Source: Neospora caninum Liverpool (Eukaryota > Apicomplexa > Conoidasida > Eucoccidiorida > Sarcocystidae). Taken from it: a DNA stretch of 64,000 bases. The stretch spans positions 3,862,812 to 3,926,811 of the forward strand of contig NC_018398.1 in assembly GCF_000208865.1 (NCBI RefSeq), written 5' to 3'. The notes under the pieces are model-generated. The model was not told the origin of the DNA. It worked only from the letters and a program-made list of their open reading frames with translations, and did no database searches. This document shows positions 43,101 through 55,201 of the stretch, one piece after another (positions within the stretch are counted from its first letter, which is position 1; every line of letters starts with the position of its first letter). The position numbers and the translations under genes are program-made.

Positions 43101-45887
43101 TGAGACACTCGCGTCGCAAGTACGCCATCATGATGTCGATTTGTCCCATGTTCTGGCGGCTGTTCAGGTGCTGGTAGGCGTCGGATCGCGTGACCGCCAC
43201 GATGACCGGCACGGGAATCTGACTCGAGATTTCGGCCCCAGACGAAGCCTCCTTCGCTTTCTCCGCCTCGAGACTCTTTACCAGCTTAAGAAGAAGAGAA
43301 CACACACGCCTCCACAGAAAAAGCGCGAGTACATGCAGACGCGAGAGACGCGCCGGCACGCGCACCTGTTTCTCCCTCGAACACGCTCGGGCGTCGCTGT
43401 TTCCACAGGAAGCTAGCGCTCTGGAACGAAACTGCGGGAGTGCTCGCCCACGAAAAAACGCCTGTTCTGCGAGGGCCTTCTCGCGCCTCACCTCTTCAGA
43501 TGCGCCGCCAGCCACGCTGCCGAAATTCTGGAGATCCAACAGGGCAGTTACCGCTCGAGTGACACCATTGCTCGTCGCATTCCGGCGATACGACGCCAAG
43601 TAGCGCTGCACTGAACAAGCAGTCCCAGGCGCACATGTACACACCACTCTGCCTTTTCCTCTCTCGGTTCGCATCTGCCTCGCATCGCTCCTCAGGCATT
43701 CGCCCTCCTGTCCCCGCCACGTTCCCCGGCTGCTGGCTCTCTCGCGGTCGCCTTTTCCCGCCTCGTTTTCTGACTCGTGCCCCTGTCCTACTTCTGTTTC
43801 GGAGCCCGTCTTGAGTCTCGACGTCTTGCTGAGCGAGGAGCGTGTTGGTGATGTTCTCTGCGACATGCATCCACTTCTCCAGTTCGTCCATTGCGCTCCA
43901 CGCCTGGCGCATGTCGAGGCAAATCAAGAAGCACATGTTCGGAAGCGCGGACGGCGGGAGCAACTCCACGAGGCGGCCCCTGCAGCGAAACGGGAAAACG
44001 GCAAACACCCTCGATGCCCCAAAACAGCCCGCGAAGAGAGGCTGCGGAGGCCCGAAAGGCATGCGTCAGACACGCTCCGAGCACGAGCAGGACGCATGCG
44101 TTCAAAACTGGGAAGAGTCGCGCTGCCGCACACGACCGAGGACGGCTTTTGTAGAAAGGGAAAGAAGGAAAACACGGATAGATACACGCGCGAAGACCCT
44201 TCAGGGTGCGCTCTGCACTCGCGCAAAGCATATAGACGTATGAGCTTTACCTAAATCGTTTGAAGTTGTAGAGCATTCAAAACGGTTATATCTTTTACAG
44301 ATATACTTTACGTTTTTCTCTTTTAAAAAGCGGAAGATCCTTTTCACCCGACACGTGAGGGAGAGTTCAACACACAGCCCGACGCGTTGTCCCCTCTTAC
44401 GCCAGTTGCGGATGCTGGAGAATATACACGCTGGCGTAGGAATGGGCGTCGACACTCGAGAGGTCTTCCTCTTCCTCTAGGCATCTCTGCCCAATGTACG
44501 CAAAATCCAGCAGAGAGACGCCTCCTGTGTTGGTGTACGTCTCGATCGCCGACAAAGGCTTGACGCTTCCAAGGGTCTGGAGCTGGCGAAGCACAGTACT
44601 TTTCCCCACGTCGTACGATCCTGCAGAAGAGAGTCACGCACACTTTCGGGGCGGTCCTCAGAGAAAAGAAAGAGGACTTCTTTATCCGTCCTTGCAGAAC
44701 CCTGCGAACAGGCTTGGAGCGCTTCAGGTGTATGCACACACCACTTTCGAGAGTCGAGATCTCATGCCCGGCTTTTCTTTTCAACACTTTTCCCTCTCTG
44801 CTTTCTCTTTCCTCTCTTCCGTACCCAGCATGATGAGGTAGGAGTCGCGTTGTTCCGCTGTTTTCGCCGACCTCGCGTCGCTCAAGACTTGCTGCCAGAG
44901 ACTGCCCTTGACGTTCGCGGCGCTGAGCGGGGCGACCTTCGGGCCTGGGGCGCCCGCGGACCCGTCTCGCGCTCTGTCTCCTCCGCTCGCTCGCCTCTCC
45001 ATCTCCTTCGAGCGAGCGGGAAACGCCAAGGCGGATCCGCCGCGAGACGGGGGCGAAGCGGTCGAACTCACGCGCGCAGGGTTCGCCCCGGGGGGAGGCG
45101 CAGGACTGCTCTTTGCGGAGACAATCCCAGCCTTGGAAGAGGAAGAGAGTCCGCGTTTCGGAGCGGCCGCAGTCGAAGGCTTCCGTTGAGGAGAAGCAGT
45201 TTGAGAGGTCCCACCTTCCTCTCCAGGAGGCGCGGGTCGTGTCCCCGTGGAAGAGGAAGAAAGTCCGCGTTTCGGAGCGGCCGCAGTCGAAGGCTTCCGT
45301 TGAGGAGAAGCAGTTTGAGAGGTCCCACCTTCCTCTCCAGGAGGCGCGGGTCGTGTCCTCGTGGAAGAGGAAGAAAGTCCGCGTTTCGGAGCGGCCGCAG
45401 TCGAAGGCTTCCGTTGAGGAGAAGCAGTTTGAGAGGTCCCACCTTCCTCTCCAGGAGGCGCGGGTCGTGTCCCCGTGGAAGAGGAAGAAAGTCCGCGTTT
45501 CGGAGCGGCCGCAGTCGAAGGCTTCCGTTGAGGAGAAGCAGTTTGAGAGGTCCCACCTTCCTCTCCAGGAGGCGCGGGTCGTGTCCTCATGGAAGAGGAG
45601 GACAGCCCGCGTTTCGGAGCGGCTGCAGTCGAAGGCTTCCGTTGAGGAGGATCAGTTTGAGAGTTCCCATCTTCCTCTCCAGGCGAGGAAGGCGCCGGCT
45701 TTTCTTCCAGCACCGCGTCCTTGTTCTCTTCGGAGACATGCTCCGTAGGCGGTCCCTCCGTCTCTGACTTGCCTCCAGTCTTTTCGAGTGCAGGCTCGTC
45801 AGCAGTTGGTTTGTCAGCAACTTCGCCCTCCATTTGCTCAGTGTCGGGGGTTTCTGACCCAGCGGGCGACGGCTCCTCCGCGCTCAT
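40141..45887 (-). CDS. Cytoplasmic dynein light intermediate chain (11 exons)
   Basis: GTPase-like subunit that ties the dynein heavy chain to cargo adaptors. Exons: 45887-44825, 44620-44401, 43979-43792, 43610-43492, 43284-43055, 42769-42707, 42269-42198, 41937-41901, 41517-41473, 40949-40788, 40455-40141; every phase matches, total 837 aa. Markers in order: LWQQVLSDARS, P-loop GSYDVGKST (355-363, split by intron 1), CFLICLDMRQAW, EKWMHVAENI, VPVIVAVTRSD, NLLLLYRYLMHRL, AFFMPSGFDTVEDI, KPFEAWITRHMEAKK and LEDQTN. The C-terminal SASLQNFFQGLL matches the adaptor-binding helix FFxxLL of other light intermediate chains. The ~300 residues before the G-like domain contain five ~38-residue tandem repeats, absent from other lineages. 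Several exons are under 80 bases and would be missed by ORF calling alone. Confidence 0.93.
42427..42443. repeat. (TA)n microsatellite in an intron
   Basis: Short alternating TA run inside the dynein light intermediate chain intron between exons 6 and 7, seen directly. Confidence 0.85.
42838..42920. repeat. 24-bp pyrimidine-rich tandem repeat in an intron
   Basis: Three and a half copies of a unit CGTTTCCTCTCCCATCTCTC plus CCC, read on the plus strand, one copy with a small insertion. It lies in intron 5 of the minus-strand dynein light intermediate chain gene, where it appears as a purine tract. Confidence 0.85.
45148..45700. repeat. 114-bp coding minisatellite, five copies
   Basis: Direct repeat with period 114 bp; the landmark AGTCCGCGTTTCGGA recurs at 45148, 45262, 45376 and 45490, with a diverged copy at 45604. 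On the minus strand it encodes a 38-residue unit in exon 1 of the dynein light intermediate chain, with core segments RPAPPGEEGGTSQTASPQRK and PSTAAAPKRGLSSSS. The period is divisible by three, so copy-number change keeps the frame. Inner copies are almost identical at the DNA level. Confidence 0.95.
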
Positions 45888-48375
45888 TGTGGACGAAACT
45901 GAGGACGATTAGGACTGGAACGGGGGAACCGTCGCAAAATCCCAGTGCATGCGACTTGAAGAGGAACGGGAGGTTGCTCGGGAGAGGAGACAGACGCTCA
46001 GAGAATTCAGAAAGACGTGGAAGGCAGAGAAGGGGAAGGAATCGGTAGAAAGAAATCCTTGTTCGTGGAGGTCGATGTCGGTCTTACCGACCCTACACAC
46101 ATCTATCCGTATATGCCTGGCCTTTTGAAAAGAGATATGAAGAGGTGGAAACCGGGAACTCGAATTCGAGAAGAGAAGACTGAGGGGGGAGCATTTCTCG
46201 GTTCAGTTTCGGCTGAAAAGAAGCGCTAGACGTTCGATTCTGCTAAAGGACTGCTGCAAGGAGGGACGCGGCGTCGAGGGCCTCGTTGCCGAGGGAATTC
46301 GCCGAGACGTGAGAGGAGTCTGGCGTCCTCGAGCAAGTGTTTTCTAAAGCGAAAAAAAAGAGGAAACGCCGGAGAAGACGCAAACGTGACACCAAAGGAA
46401 GGACGAAAAGCGGGCTCTCCCCTCTCCCGCGGCTGTCGCGTGTTCATCCGGCAGAAAAAAAAACGACGAAGAAACACCAAAGAGAGGACAGCTCTTTTGC
46501 CGTCGTTCTCGCGGTGGACAAGAGGGACAAAATGGTTAGTACAGAACTTTGCAGTTGCCGCTCTTTCTTTCTTGGTTCCCCTCGCGAAAAAGTAAGAACG
46601 AGAAAAGCGAGGCAAGTCTTTCCCGGCCCCCGCGACGCGGCCTGTGTCTGGACGTATCTCGAGAGGTGCCGGGTATAATGAAGCAGATCGGACTGAAAGA
46701 AAAGCGGAAAGCGAGGAGGGAACCGAAAGAAGAAAGGAGAGAAAATCCACAAATCAAACCCCTTCTAGAAAGAACTCGAACCCTCCTCTTCGGGCGAGAG
46801 AACGCTCCTCAAGCTGTCCAGCGGACAACCTCGCCGCCAGGAAGGGGAGGGGAGAAGCACATGGGGCTACCGGCACTGCAGAGTTTTCTTCAGAGGAGAA
46901 CGCGCCTTTTCGTCTTACACTTTCCCAGTGCTGTTGGGGACGAGAAAACCTCAAAATACGGATATTTCAGCAACCTTTCCGGAGAAAGAGAAAGCCGGCG
47001 TCCTCCGGCTTTCAACGCGCTCCCACCAGCTAGCCGGTCCCTGTTCACTTTTGTCAGTGGTTCTTCGTGGTTCTGCCTTTCTCGGAGAGCAAGAGAGAGC
47101 CTGAAAGAAAAGGCAAGTGTAGACGTTGGAGAAAGGCGGCGAACGAGCTCCGCCTTCTCAGAAACAAAAAGCCCGTCTGTGCACCCTCAACCCTTAGAGA
47201 GGCAGCGCCGCCTCCGCTACCCTCTCTCTGTCTCTCCTCCAGGTCTTCTCTCTCTCTCTGAGATCAGCCGGTACATGCAGAGCAGACAACGCCAAGTTCA
47301 CGCAGCTCGCTCTTTGCGTTTTTCGCGCGCTCCTTTTCCCACAAACAACCGTCCACATGTTACATAGGGCAAATGGGGGCAAGAAGCTGGTGTACGCCGT
47401 GGGGTTAAACTCGGTGAGAGAGATTGCCATCGTGTGAAGAGAGGAAGCGTCGACGCTTTTGGCCTTTCTCAGTTCACGCATCCACGGAAGAGAGACGCTC
47501 GAGCCTCGCTTCTTTTCAGAGGGCGGGTCCCAGACCTCCGCCCCACTGCTGATATATAGGGAGACATAGATAGGCAGGCACACACGCTCGCGGGGTTCAA
47601 CTAGATTTCTGCACAACAACGGGTAGGATTTCCGCTTTCTAGGTTTTGGCACACTCGCTGCCGTTCCGCTGTATGCAATGTGACACAAAAGAGAGGCCTT
47701 TTGGAGCTTTTGAGGCAGTCTCCCCGGCAAAAGGCCGACTCCTCACAGGTAAAGGCCAGTCTCTTGAGAACGAGTCTCTCGCGGTAGGAAGGTTTCCAGT
47801 CCCCGAACACACAACAGGGAAAGTAGAATTGAGAGCTGTCCTTCAAAAGCTTCTCGACAACAGGGGCCACACCGTAGACACCGCAAAAACAGAGCCGTCA
47901 AAAACACACGCATGCCAAGATTCATAAAATCGATCGCGAAGCACCTATTCGTGCAGTCTGCGACGCACCGGACTCGCACAGGTTTCCTCGTGCGCGTGAT
48001 TCGACCGGCGTAGGGAGATGCAGGGGCCCTGACGAGAGCCGAGAGCTAGGCACGCACCACCCACACGGCTACTTGCGCGACCTGAAGTAGAAACGTCTAT
48101 CCCTCCATCTCCACGGCCTTCGCTACAGATGTGTTCTACGGGGAAAAAGCGGAGGCCGAGACGTGAACGCCCGAAGAATACCGAGACGCATGTGAACACC
48201 TGCCAACTTACACGAAATACGCCGCATATGCATACACATCCTATGTACATCTATACACATATATCTGGAGAGACACAGAACCCGAAAAGCTGACTGTCCA
48301 GCGTCAAAACGCCAAAAGAGCCGTCGTGGTGTCTATACACCGCCACGACAAATAGCAATCTATCTATCTATCTAC

Positions 48376-48419
<44 letters not shown>

Positions 48420-48850
48420 ATCTATATATATATATAAGTATACATACACATGCGTGCAAATATACAATCATATAGGTACGTCAGTATATGTCCCTGTATC
48501 CACCTCGCGCGTGGTGTGATACACGCCACGTTCCTCATGAAGAACTGGAAAGCCCACCGCAATCGGCGCACCCCTCCCTGGAAAAAGAAGAAAAACACAT
48601 GAACACTAAGGTCTTTCTGCCTCCGCTTTCTTTCTCCTCTCCCCGTCGTCTCTTTTCTCCGCCGTTTTTCTCAGAAATTTGGTCCCCCCCCGCGGGTGCA
48701 GTCGCAGCCCTCGCTCCCGCCGCGAGTTCGACGTTGCTCGCTCTTGGTCTCTCTCGCCAGAACACACGGACCAGCTCGTCCCATGCTTCTTGATTTCCTG
48801 CGCGCTGTCCGCCGACTGTTGAATCGGTTTTGCGAGACGCAAACTCCCCT
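45888..48850. other. Intergenic region with microsatellites, no firm gene
   Basis: Upstream of the dynein light intermediate chain and downstream of the methyltransferase. A plus-strand ORF at 46549-47367 (272 codons) is Arg/Ser/Glu-rich without motif and is probably non-coding. Minus-strand ORFs at 47194-47870 and 48535-48850 have patches of ordinary composition (for example SLHTMAISLTEFNPTAYTSF), which might be 3' exons of the methyltransferase or a separate gene; no junction could be confirmed. Confidence 0.35.
48359..48437. repeat. (TATC)n and (TA)n microsatellite
   Basis: About 16 TATC units with one CTAC interruption, running into an alternating TA tract. Seen directly, in non-coding DNA. 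Confidence 0.93.
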
Positions 48851-50690
48851 CTAACAGCGCACAGCAACACACCGCACCGCGGTCCAGCTTCTCTCTGTCT
48901 CGGGCCGAGGAGCCACGAAGATGTGTACTTCTTCGATGACTGGCTTCTTCGTTTCAGGCGACGGCCTCGGAAAAGAAGAAGACTGAAACGACCGACCAGA
49001 GAGAGCGCGACGTTCCTCTGTAGCTTCTTTGTCGCCCTGCGTCGCGCGTCCTTCACGAGAGAAAGAAATGGATCTTTCGTGCTCTCGCCTCTCCTGCCGG
49101 TCAGCGAGTTTAATGGTCTCGCCAAGAGCATCTATCCAGGCGCATGCTCCCGTCTCCTTTCGTCTCCCTTTCCCTTCGCCGGGACACGTGGAGCGTGGAG
49201 CAATCTGGAGGGAAGCAATGGCATCTGCCAGTGCTTCAGGAGGCAGAGGAAACATTTTTTCCCAATCTACGTTTCTTTCTCTCTTCGCCGCCTCCTTCGC
49301 AGCAGACGCCCCGCGACCGCCCTCTCGTTCTCGTCTCTCCACTTCATGCTTCTCTCTGCCTCCATGCGCGGCCTCCTGTCTCTTTCCAAACCTTTCGCTG
49401 GGTCCCTCCCGTCGCGTCTCAGCCGCCGCTGTCGCACCGCTGCACAGCGACCGCCCGCTCTCTCTCGCCTTGTCCTCTCTCGAGGTCGCTTCGACGGCAG
49501 AGATTTCCAGCGCCTCCGCAACAGCCGGATGGAGGGATCCATGTTCGAAAAGGAGAATCGATCCGCCTGATCGAACGACGCGGAGAAGCGAGGAGATGAC
49601 CGTCGAGGGAGAGGCTACGCAGCAAAGCACGCGATGACTGAGGCATTGGGCAGAAACCAAACACACAGAACAAAGCAGAGAGAGAGAGAGATCGTGAGCC
49701 AAAAGGCTGAAACACGTGGGGACGCGAAGCCGTTGCGACGCAGAAATCGAAGGAGCTCGCCAGGCGACGAGCGAGAAGCTGGCGAAACAAAGACACGGCT
49801 AGACGGCACATGACGAAGACCGACGCTCCCTGGGACACACACAAGACGGGCGAGAGAGAGAGAGGACAAGGCGCAAAACAAAACGGAGCGAAAGGGGGAC
49901 AGCGGGCCCCGGGGGCGCAGAAAAGGAAGCTCGGCGCAGAATCGGGTTGCGAAAATGGACAGCGCACTGGAAGAAGCGGAGGAGAGCCCATGCAAAGAAT
50001 ATGTTCGATCGGCCTTCTTCCGTCTCACCTCAGAACGGAGTCGAAGGAGTCCCCAGGAAGTGGAAGATTGTGTGCGTCGGATTCCTGGACGAAGAAAGAC
50101 GCGCAGTTTCCAGGATTTTCGATAAACAGAAGAACACGGTAAAGCCCACAGCTGCGCAAGGTTCCGACTGCTACCGACAGACAATCGACAACTTTCTCGC
50201 TGGCGCGTGGGTGACGGGGTGGGAGAGAGACAGCAGGGACACACCAGACACACCACGAGCATAAACAGATCCACGTTTAACGAGAAGTCGGGCCTCAAAA
50301 AAACAACCTCAAAGCAGAGAGGCAAAAGAAACTTACCACGAGGTCGACGAGAGGGAACGCAGCGCCTCTTCGGTGCGACGGAGACGCCGCAAGTGTTTCC
50401 GCTGTTCTTCTCGCGTCCTCATGCAGACTGACGTCGACACCCGTGTAACTCGAGCACCACGTTTTCCAGGCAGGATTCCTGAGCCCCCGACCTCGCCCTG
50501 GGAGCGCAGAAACACGCAGACGCCGCCGTTCACACAGACCCATGCGAGACTCGGGAAAGATTCGCCCGTTCCCTCAACCGCGCATCAACTCCTCTGCCTC
50601 CGCCCTCTGCACCAGAAACAGACAGCCACGACCCAAAGGCGAGGGACTGTCTTGATGAAAGCATGCATGCAAATCGACAGCCAGACTTTT

Positions 50691-50722
<32 letters not shown>

Positions 50723-53134
50723 GGAAGTCCACAAACACACATATGCATATATATATATATATATATACATGGATGTATACACATGAGTACTACCAATAGA
50801 TCACACCACTCCGTATATACACACATATGAAACGTAGGCTCGTGTACTTTACACGCGCTTATATCACGACATAGAGTCTGGAAAACCGGTGACGCCAGAG
50901 AGGCGGGCATTCTGCAGGCAAGCACACAAGCGAGAGCACTGCGTGTTGCGAGCAGGGGAAGGGACAAAAAAGGAAAAAGTCTCACCGACGCCGATTTCGA
51001 GGACATCGCCGCCCGCCGAGCGCTGATACAGTTCCTTGCGCCACGCCTGCGGCAGAAGTGAGAAAAGCGAAGAAAAGGAAAAACCCTTTTGGAAGGAGGG
51101 GTACGAAGAGTCGCTTGCCCGATCGCCCAACAGTGACTCACGCTGAAGCACTTTCACTTCTCTATCCATCGTGTGTCCTTCTCTATCGGGCACTCGCAGC
51201 AAGGATTCGTCGCCCTAAGCGTCTCGTCCATTTGGTTTTGACCTATTTCTTTTTCCACCTGGCTTTCCACATATCCGTCTCCCGTCCAGTTGTTTTTCTG
51301 CCTCTTCGTTTTTAGTCTACTTTCTCTTCATCTACTTTCTCTTCACCCTCCCATTCCGGGTTTGCTTCTAGCTGTCCTATCAGACTTCCGCTGTCGCGCT
51401 TCCGATCCTTCGCCACTCGCTGGCCCCGGTTGTTTTTCCTGGGGCCTTCCCGCGAGAAACCAGTTGCGCGTGTGTGGCGTTGGCTCCTGCTCCCCCTGCG
51501 TTTTTCCTGAACGCATGCACTTTTCGGCGCTTCCAAAGGCCCGCTGCAGCTGCCTCGCTCCCCCCACTTCTCCCGTTCTGCCTCGCGTCGGCGTCCCTCG
51601 CCGCCTCCCCCTTCCCCTTCCACGCGTTCTTCCGTTCTTGTCTTCGTCCGTGTCTCTGTTCGCTTCTTCTTTGTTCCTTTTTTCTTTCGCGCTCTCTCAC
51701 CTCAACAATCTGGCGGAAGGCTGCAGATTCCCACAACTCGTTATCGCTCTGTCTGAACGCAGCCAGTGCTTCTTGGAGTTCGCGATCCTCGTCGGATCCC
51801 TCAGCTTGTCCCTCGCTCTTTCGCTCTCCCTCCGCATTCGCCGTCTTGGAAAGCACATCGACTATGCCGGTTGCCCTCAAGAATTCATGAACGAGCGGCG
51901 CGTTCTCTCTCAGAGGACGACAGTCGTGCAAGATCACGCGACTCCCCGGAGTCAGGCCGTGCACCCCCTGCAGACTCAGAGGAGTCCCAAAGATCATTTC
52001 TCTCGCCGTGTCTCGCCATCTCTCCGCCGCCCGAGAGGGCGACGCTGCACGCGGAGCCTCGATTCCGTTGGCGACACTTTGCGGCCTCCCTTGCCGTTGC
52101 GAAAAAGACCGAGAGGACCAGGAAGCAGTCGCGACAGCGCCCGCAAGTTGAGCGACGGGAGACGACGGAGGAAGCGAGGAGGAAGGCGCCGCCGGTGCTT
52201 CCACACCAGCCGAGAGAGACTCCGCGTCTTCCGTCTCTCTGTGGTCCGACAAATCCCCCCCTACGCTTGTTGCCGTCGGCTCGGAAGTCAGACGAAACGC
52301 GTGAGGGTACGCGTCTCGCAGTGGAGGGCGACCAGAGGAGACAGAAGAAGAGGGAGAAGAGGAGGCAGGAGAAGAGGGAGAAGAGGCCGCCGGAGAGGAC
52401 ACCCCTCTCCATGCGTGTTTGCGTTTCTCTTCCTGTTCTTCGGCCCATCTGCGCAAGGCAAAGGCGAAGAGAAGGGAGGCGCTGGCCACACTGGCAACCC
52501 TTCCTCGAAGTCGACGGCTCGATCCACGTCGGTGTGAGCTCGCGCCCTGTCCCTCGCCTTCTCCCCCTGCGTGGCGGCAGGCCTCCCCTGAGGCAGAACA
52601 GAGGTGTCTTGGCCCGCACCCGTCCTCGGCCTTCCTGGTCACTGTGTCCGCAGAAGGACAGGTACCGGCAGAAGAGAGAGAAGAGGAATGCGAGAGCGGC
52701 TGCCGGCTTATCCCCACTTGTCTGCCCGTTCCATGCACCCCGTTGTTTCTTCGACAGCCGCTCGACGAGAACCTGCGGAAAACAGCGGAGGCGGCGGAAG
52801 CGCGGGAAGAAGAAACGCAGGGGAACGCGTCAACGAGGTGATCGCTGAGCGGTCCCGGTGAGCGTGTGATCGGCGAGGCCACAGCTGACGAGAAACAGAC
52901 AGTCGAGACAGCCGAGGGCGCAGAGAGGCGGAGAGAGCGAGACCTTGGCTCGCCGCAAGCAGGCGTTTCCCTAACGCCGCGGTTTTCTCCGAAAGGCGGC
53001 GCGTTGGGTGTCACCGTGCGGCACCTGTGCGTCCTTACGGCGCCATTCTCGCAGGAGAGGCACGGCGACGCTTTGCTCCCCTGAGAGATGAAGGGCGGAG
53101 CGCGGCGGGGAAGACAGCGCCACACTTTTTCCAT
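48851..53134 (-). CDS. Membrane-anchored SAM-dependent methyltransferase, OMS1/METTL7-like (five exons)
   Basis: Class I Rossmann methyltransferase. Exons: 53134-51701, 51046-50986, 50497-50337, 50084-50029, 49637-48851; phases agree and total 832 aa. The first 60 residues are Arg/Cys/Ser-rich and could be a mitochondrial leader; a short hydrophobic segment (about 212-228, GRVASVASASLLFAFAL) would anchor it. Then come LWESAAFRQIVE|AWRKELYQR, SAM motif I VLEIGVGRGRG (493-503, split by intron 2), motif II SYTGVDVSL, motif III ESDAHNLPLPGDSFDSVL, and VLCCVASPST with VRSGGSILLFEHG (motifs IV-V). Presequence, single span, then methyltransferase is the OMS1 layout of mitochondrial inner membrane proteins. 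The last exon continues for ~240 unusual charged residues; the true C-terminus may involve further splicing to the left. Substrate unknown. Confidence 0.85.
50697..50767. repeat. Two (AT)n microsatellites in an intron
   Basis: Alternating AT tracts at 50697-50722 and 50747-50767 separated by a short unique spacer, within intron 2 of the methyltransferase gene. Confidence 0.9.
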
Positions 53135-55201
53135 TTGGTTCGATTTGCTCAGGCGGTGGAAGGCGATAGAGAAGGGGAGAAACTCGAAGGAGACAGAGCG
53201 CTGAGAGAACGAGGCCGGCCAGCGAAAACGGCGACTGCGGAAGACAGCCGGTGAAGACGAGGGTGCTCTAACGGGGAAAACCTAGACGAAAGGCGCACGA
53301 AACGTTCACACCTTCTTCGTCGCCGGAAAAAAAACGAGCCGGCCAAACTGTGGAACGGCCAGGATCGACCGGAGGAAAACGGAGAAGCGCGATGGCAGGC
53401 GCAAGGAGAGACGCAGGGGTAGCTGCCGCATGAATATCGCTATGAACCAGACAACGGACCGTACACACTCTGAACTAGGATACACGCTCGCTCGGGAAGC
53501 GAACAAAGAGACCGGAAAGTTTACACAGCGCTCTTTGGCCACAAGGATTAACAGAGCGATACACAACCCGACGCTGCGCAAGCGGAAGAAACTCGAAGGG
53601 GCCCGGTCAGGCAGAGAGGACCGTCCTCGAGACGTCAAAAGATCCTTTCTCCTCTCATGGAAAACACAAGCGGACTCTCCAGAATTTGCGGTAGTCTCAC
53701 TCCCGTGCCTGAAAAACGGCGACAGGTGTCAGAAGCGCGGTGTGCTCGCGCGACACGCTGCAGGCAGTCTCTCGCCGAGGCCAGGCGTGTGCAAGAACGT
53801 TCCACGCAAAACAAAAGTTGGTTCACGGAATCGGTGGACACTCACTCTTGGGGGCTGCGTAGGAAAGGGGACGAAGGCACGCGAGAAGACAACCCAAATC
53901 CGTGTTCGGGGGAAAATGGGACCAAAAGGTAGAGCAAACAAGCAGCCGTTGGACAGCCAGCGGCCGCTCTATACTGTATACAGTTCGATACAGGCGCTTG
54001 TTGCCGGTCTCTTCCACGAACGCGCGGTTTTTAGCCCGAAAGCGGACAGTTCGGAAACGGCAAATGCATGAGAATGGACACGGCTGTCATCTCTTAGCAA
54101 CCGATCAGACGTCCTGGTGTAAACGACGACGTACGCGACGAGACCCGCACGCCGCGTTGAATCGAAGAGGTACGCGCGGCTGTGTGTTCCGCATCGTCGC
54201 GGAATTCCCAGGGAGAAGGACAAGGAAAAAGGAGATGCAGACCAGCGTGAGTTTCGCCGGTCTAGAGGTCGTTATCCGGCTGTCTTGCAGCTTCTGTTCA
54301 CACTCCGCCCCTGTTTATCGCTGACCGACACGTCCCTAGCTCGGCACTGCGAGCCTTGTATCCGAATTGCGAGCGAATACGAAACTGTGCGTTACCAAAA
54401 TCCGCGTCAGATGTCTCGCTGCTTTTTTACCGGGAGAGGGGTGACTCCAGTCCTCTTACGTAGCTTCCGGCGGCACGTAACAACTCTGTCCTCGAGTTTA
54501 CGGACCACAAGCGACACGGCATCGGCACACCGACACTTGCTAGGGTGTTTTGCGCAAGCGTTGCGCATCTAGGTCTGCTTGTCTTTTTGAGCATGCGTGC
54601 GTCCGTGCATCTGTCGTGTCTCCTGGGTTTTGCTAGGCCACAGATGTCGACACACGCGCGAAAGTGTTTCAACAACGGTGACATGAACGACTTTCAGGCC
54701 CGCAAGATTCTGTGACTGCGTTCTTGGGCATTCGTCAGCGGGGCATGACGTTCTCGGATTTGCCTTCGTTTCTGTCTCGTCTCGGGGTTCCCCTCACTGG
54801 CAAAAACGCCTGCTCGTCGCTAAACGCACCCGGACTTGCAGCATTGTGGTTCGTTGTTCTTCTTCACCAGTCACGCACAAGCGAACGGCTCGCTGGTCTC
54901 GTTTGCTGCAGAAAGCCTGCGCCCTGAATCGTTTGGAGAATAAGGCTATTCTCGATTCTGTGCGCCCGTCGGTGCTTGTCTCCTGTGCACACCGCTGCCA
55001 GGGCGGACAATTTCTAGCCAGTCACCCTATCTTGCACGAGAAACAACACAGAAAAGAACTCTATTCTCGGGGACGTAGCTCCGTTTTGCCGAGTATGGAT
55101 CACTCGGACGAAGCACAGGGTGGAGAAGAACACACACTTGAAGACACGGAACGCTCGTTTCTGCTAAGCTTGCACGGCGTCAAAAGAGAGAAGCTGCCGT
55201 C
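53135..55201. other. Divergent intergenic region
   Basis: Between the starts of the minus-strand methyltransferase and the plus-strand glutaredoxin, so it should hold both promoters. A plus-strand ORF with ATG at 53430 (to 54071, 213 codons) is basic, with no motif or hydrophobic segment; it might be a small gene but I cannot support it. Other ORFs are short. Confidence 0.35.

Noticed and set aside
44850..45767. 305-codon plus-strand ORF and a 162-codon minus frame with perfect repeats
   Set aside because: Both are alternative frames of the 114-bp minisatellite within the dynein light intermediate chain; the repeat keeps any frame open.
46549..47367. 272-codon plus-strand ORF
   Set aside because: No recognisable domain, non-ATG start of the open frame, Arg/Ser/Glu-rich; likely chance.
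48535..48850. Additional C-terminal exon of the methyltransferase
   Set aside because: The peptide around AWDELVRVFWRERPRAS is suggestive, but no in-phase junction from the 49637 exon could be defined, so it is left out of the model.
51290..52848. Plus-strand ORFs of 415 and 360 codons
   Set aside because: Antisense shadows of the large first exon of the methyltransferase, Arg-rich and without motifs.
53430..54071. 213-codon plus-strand ORF with ATG
   Set aside because: Basic composition, no motif, hydrophobic core or splice context; not enough to call a gene, though expression data could revive it.
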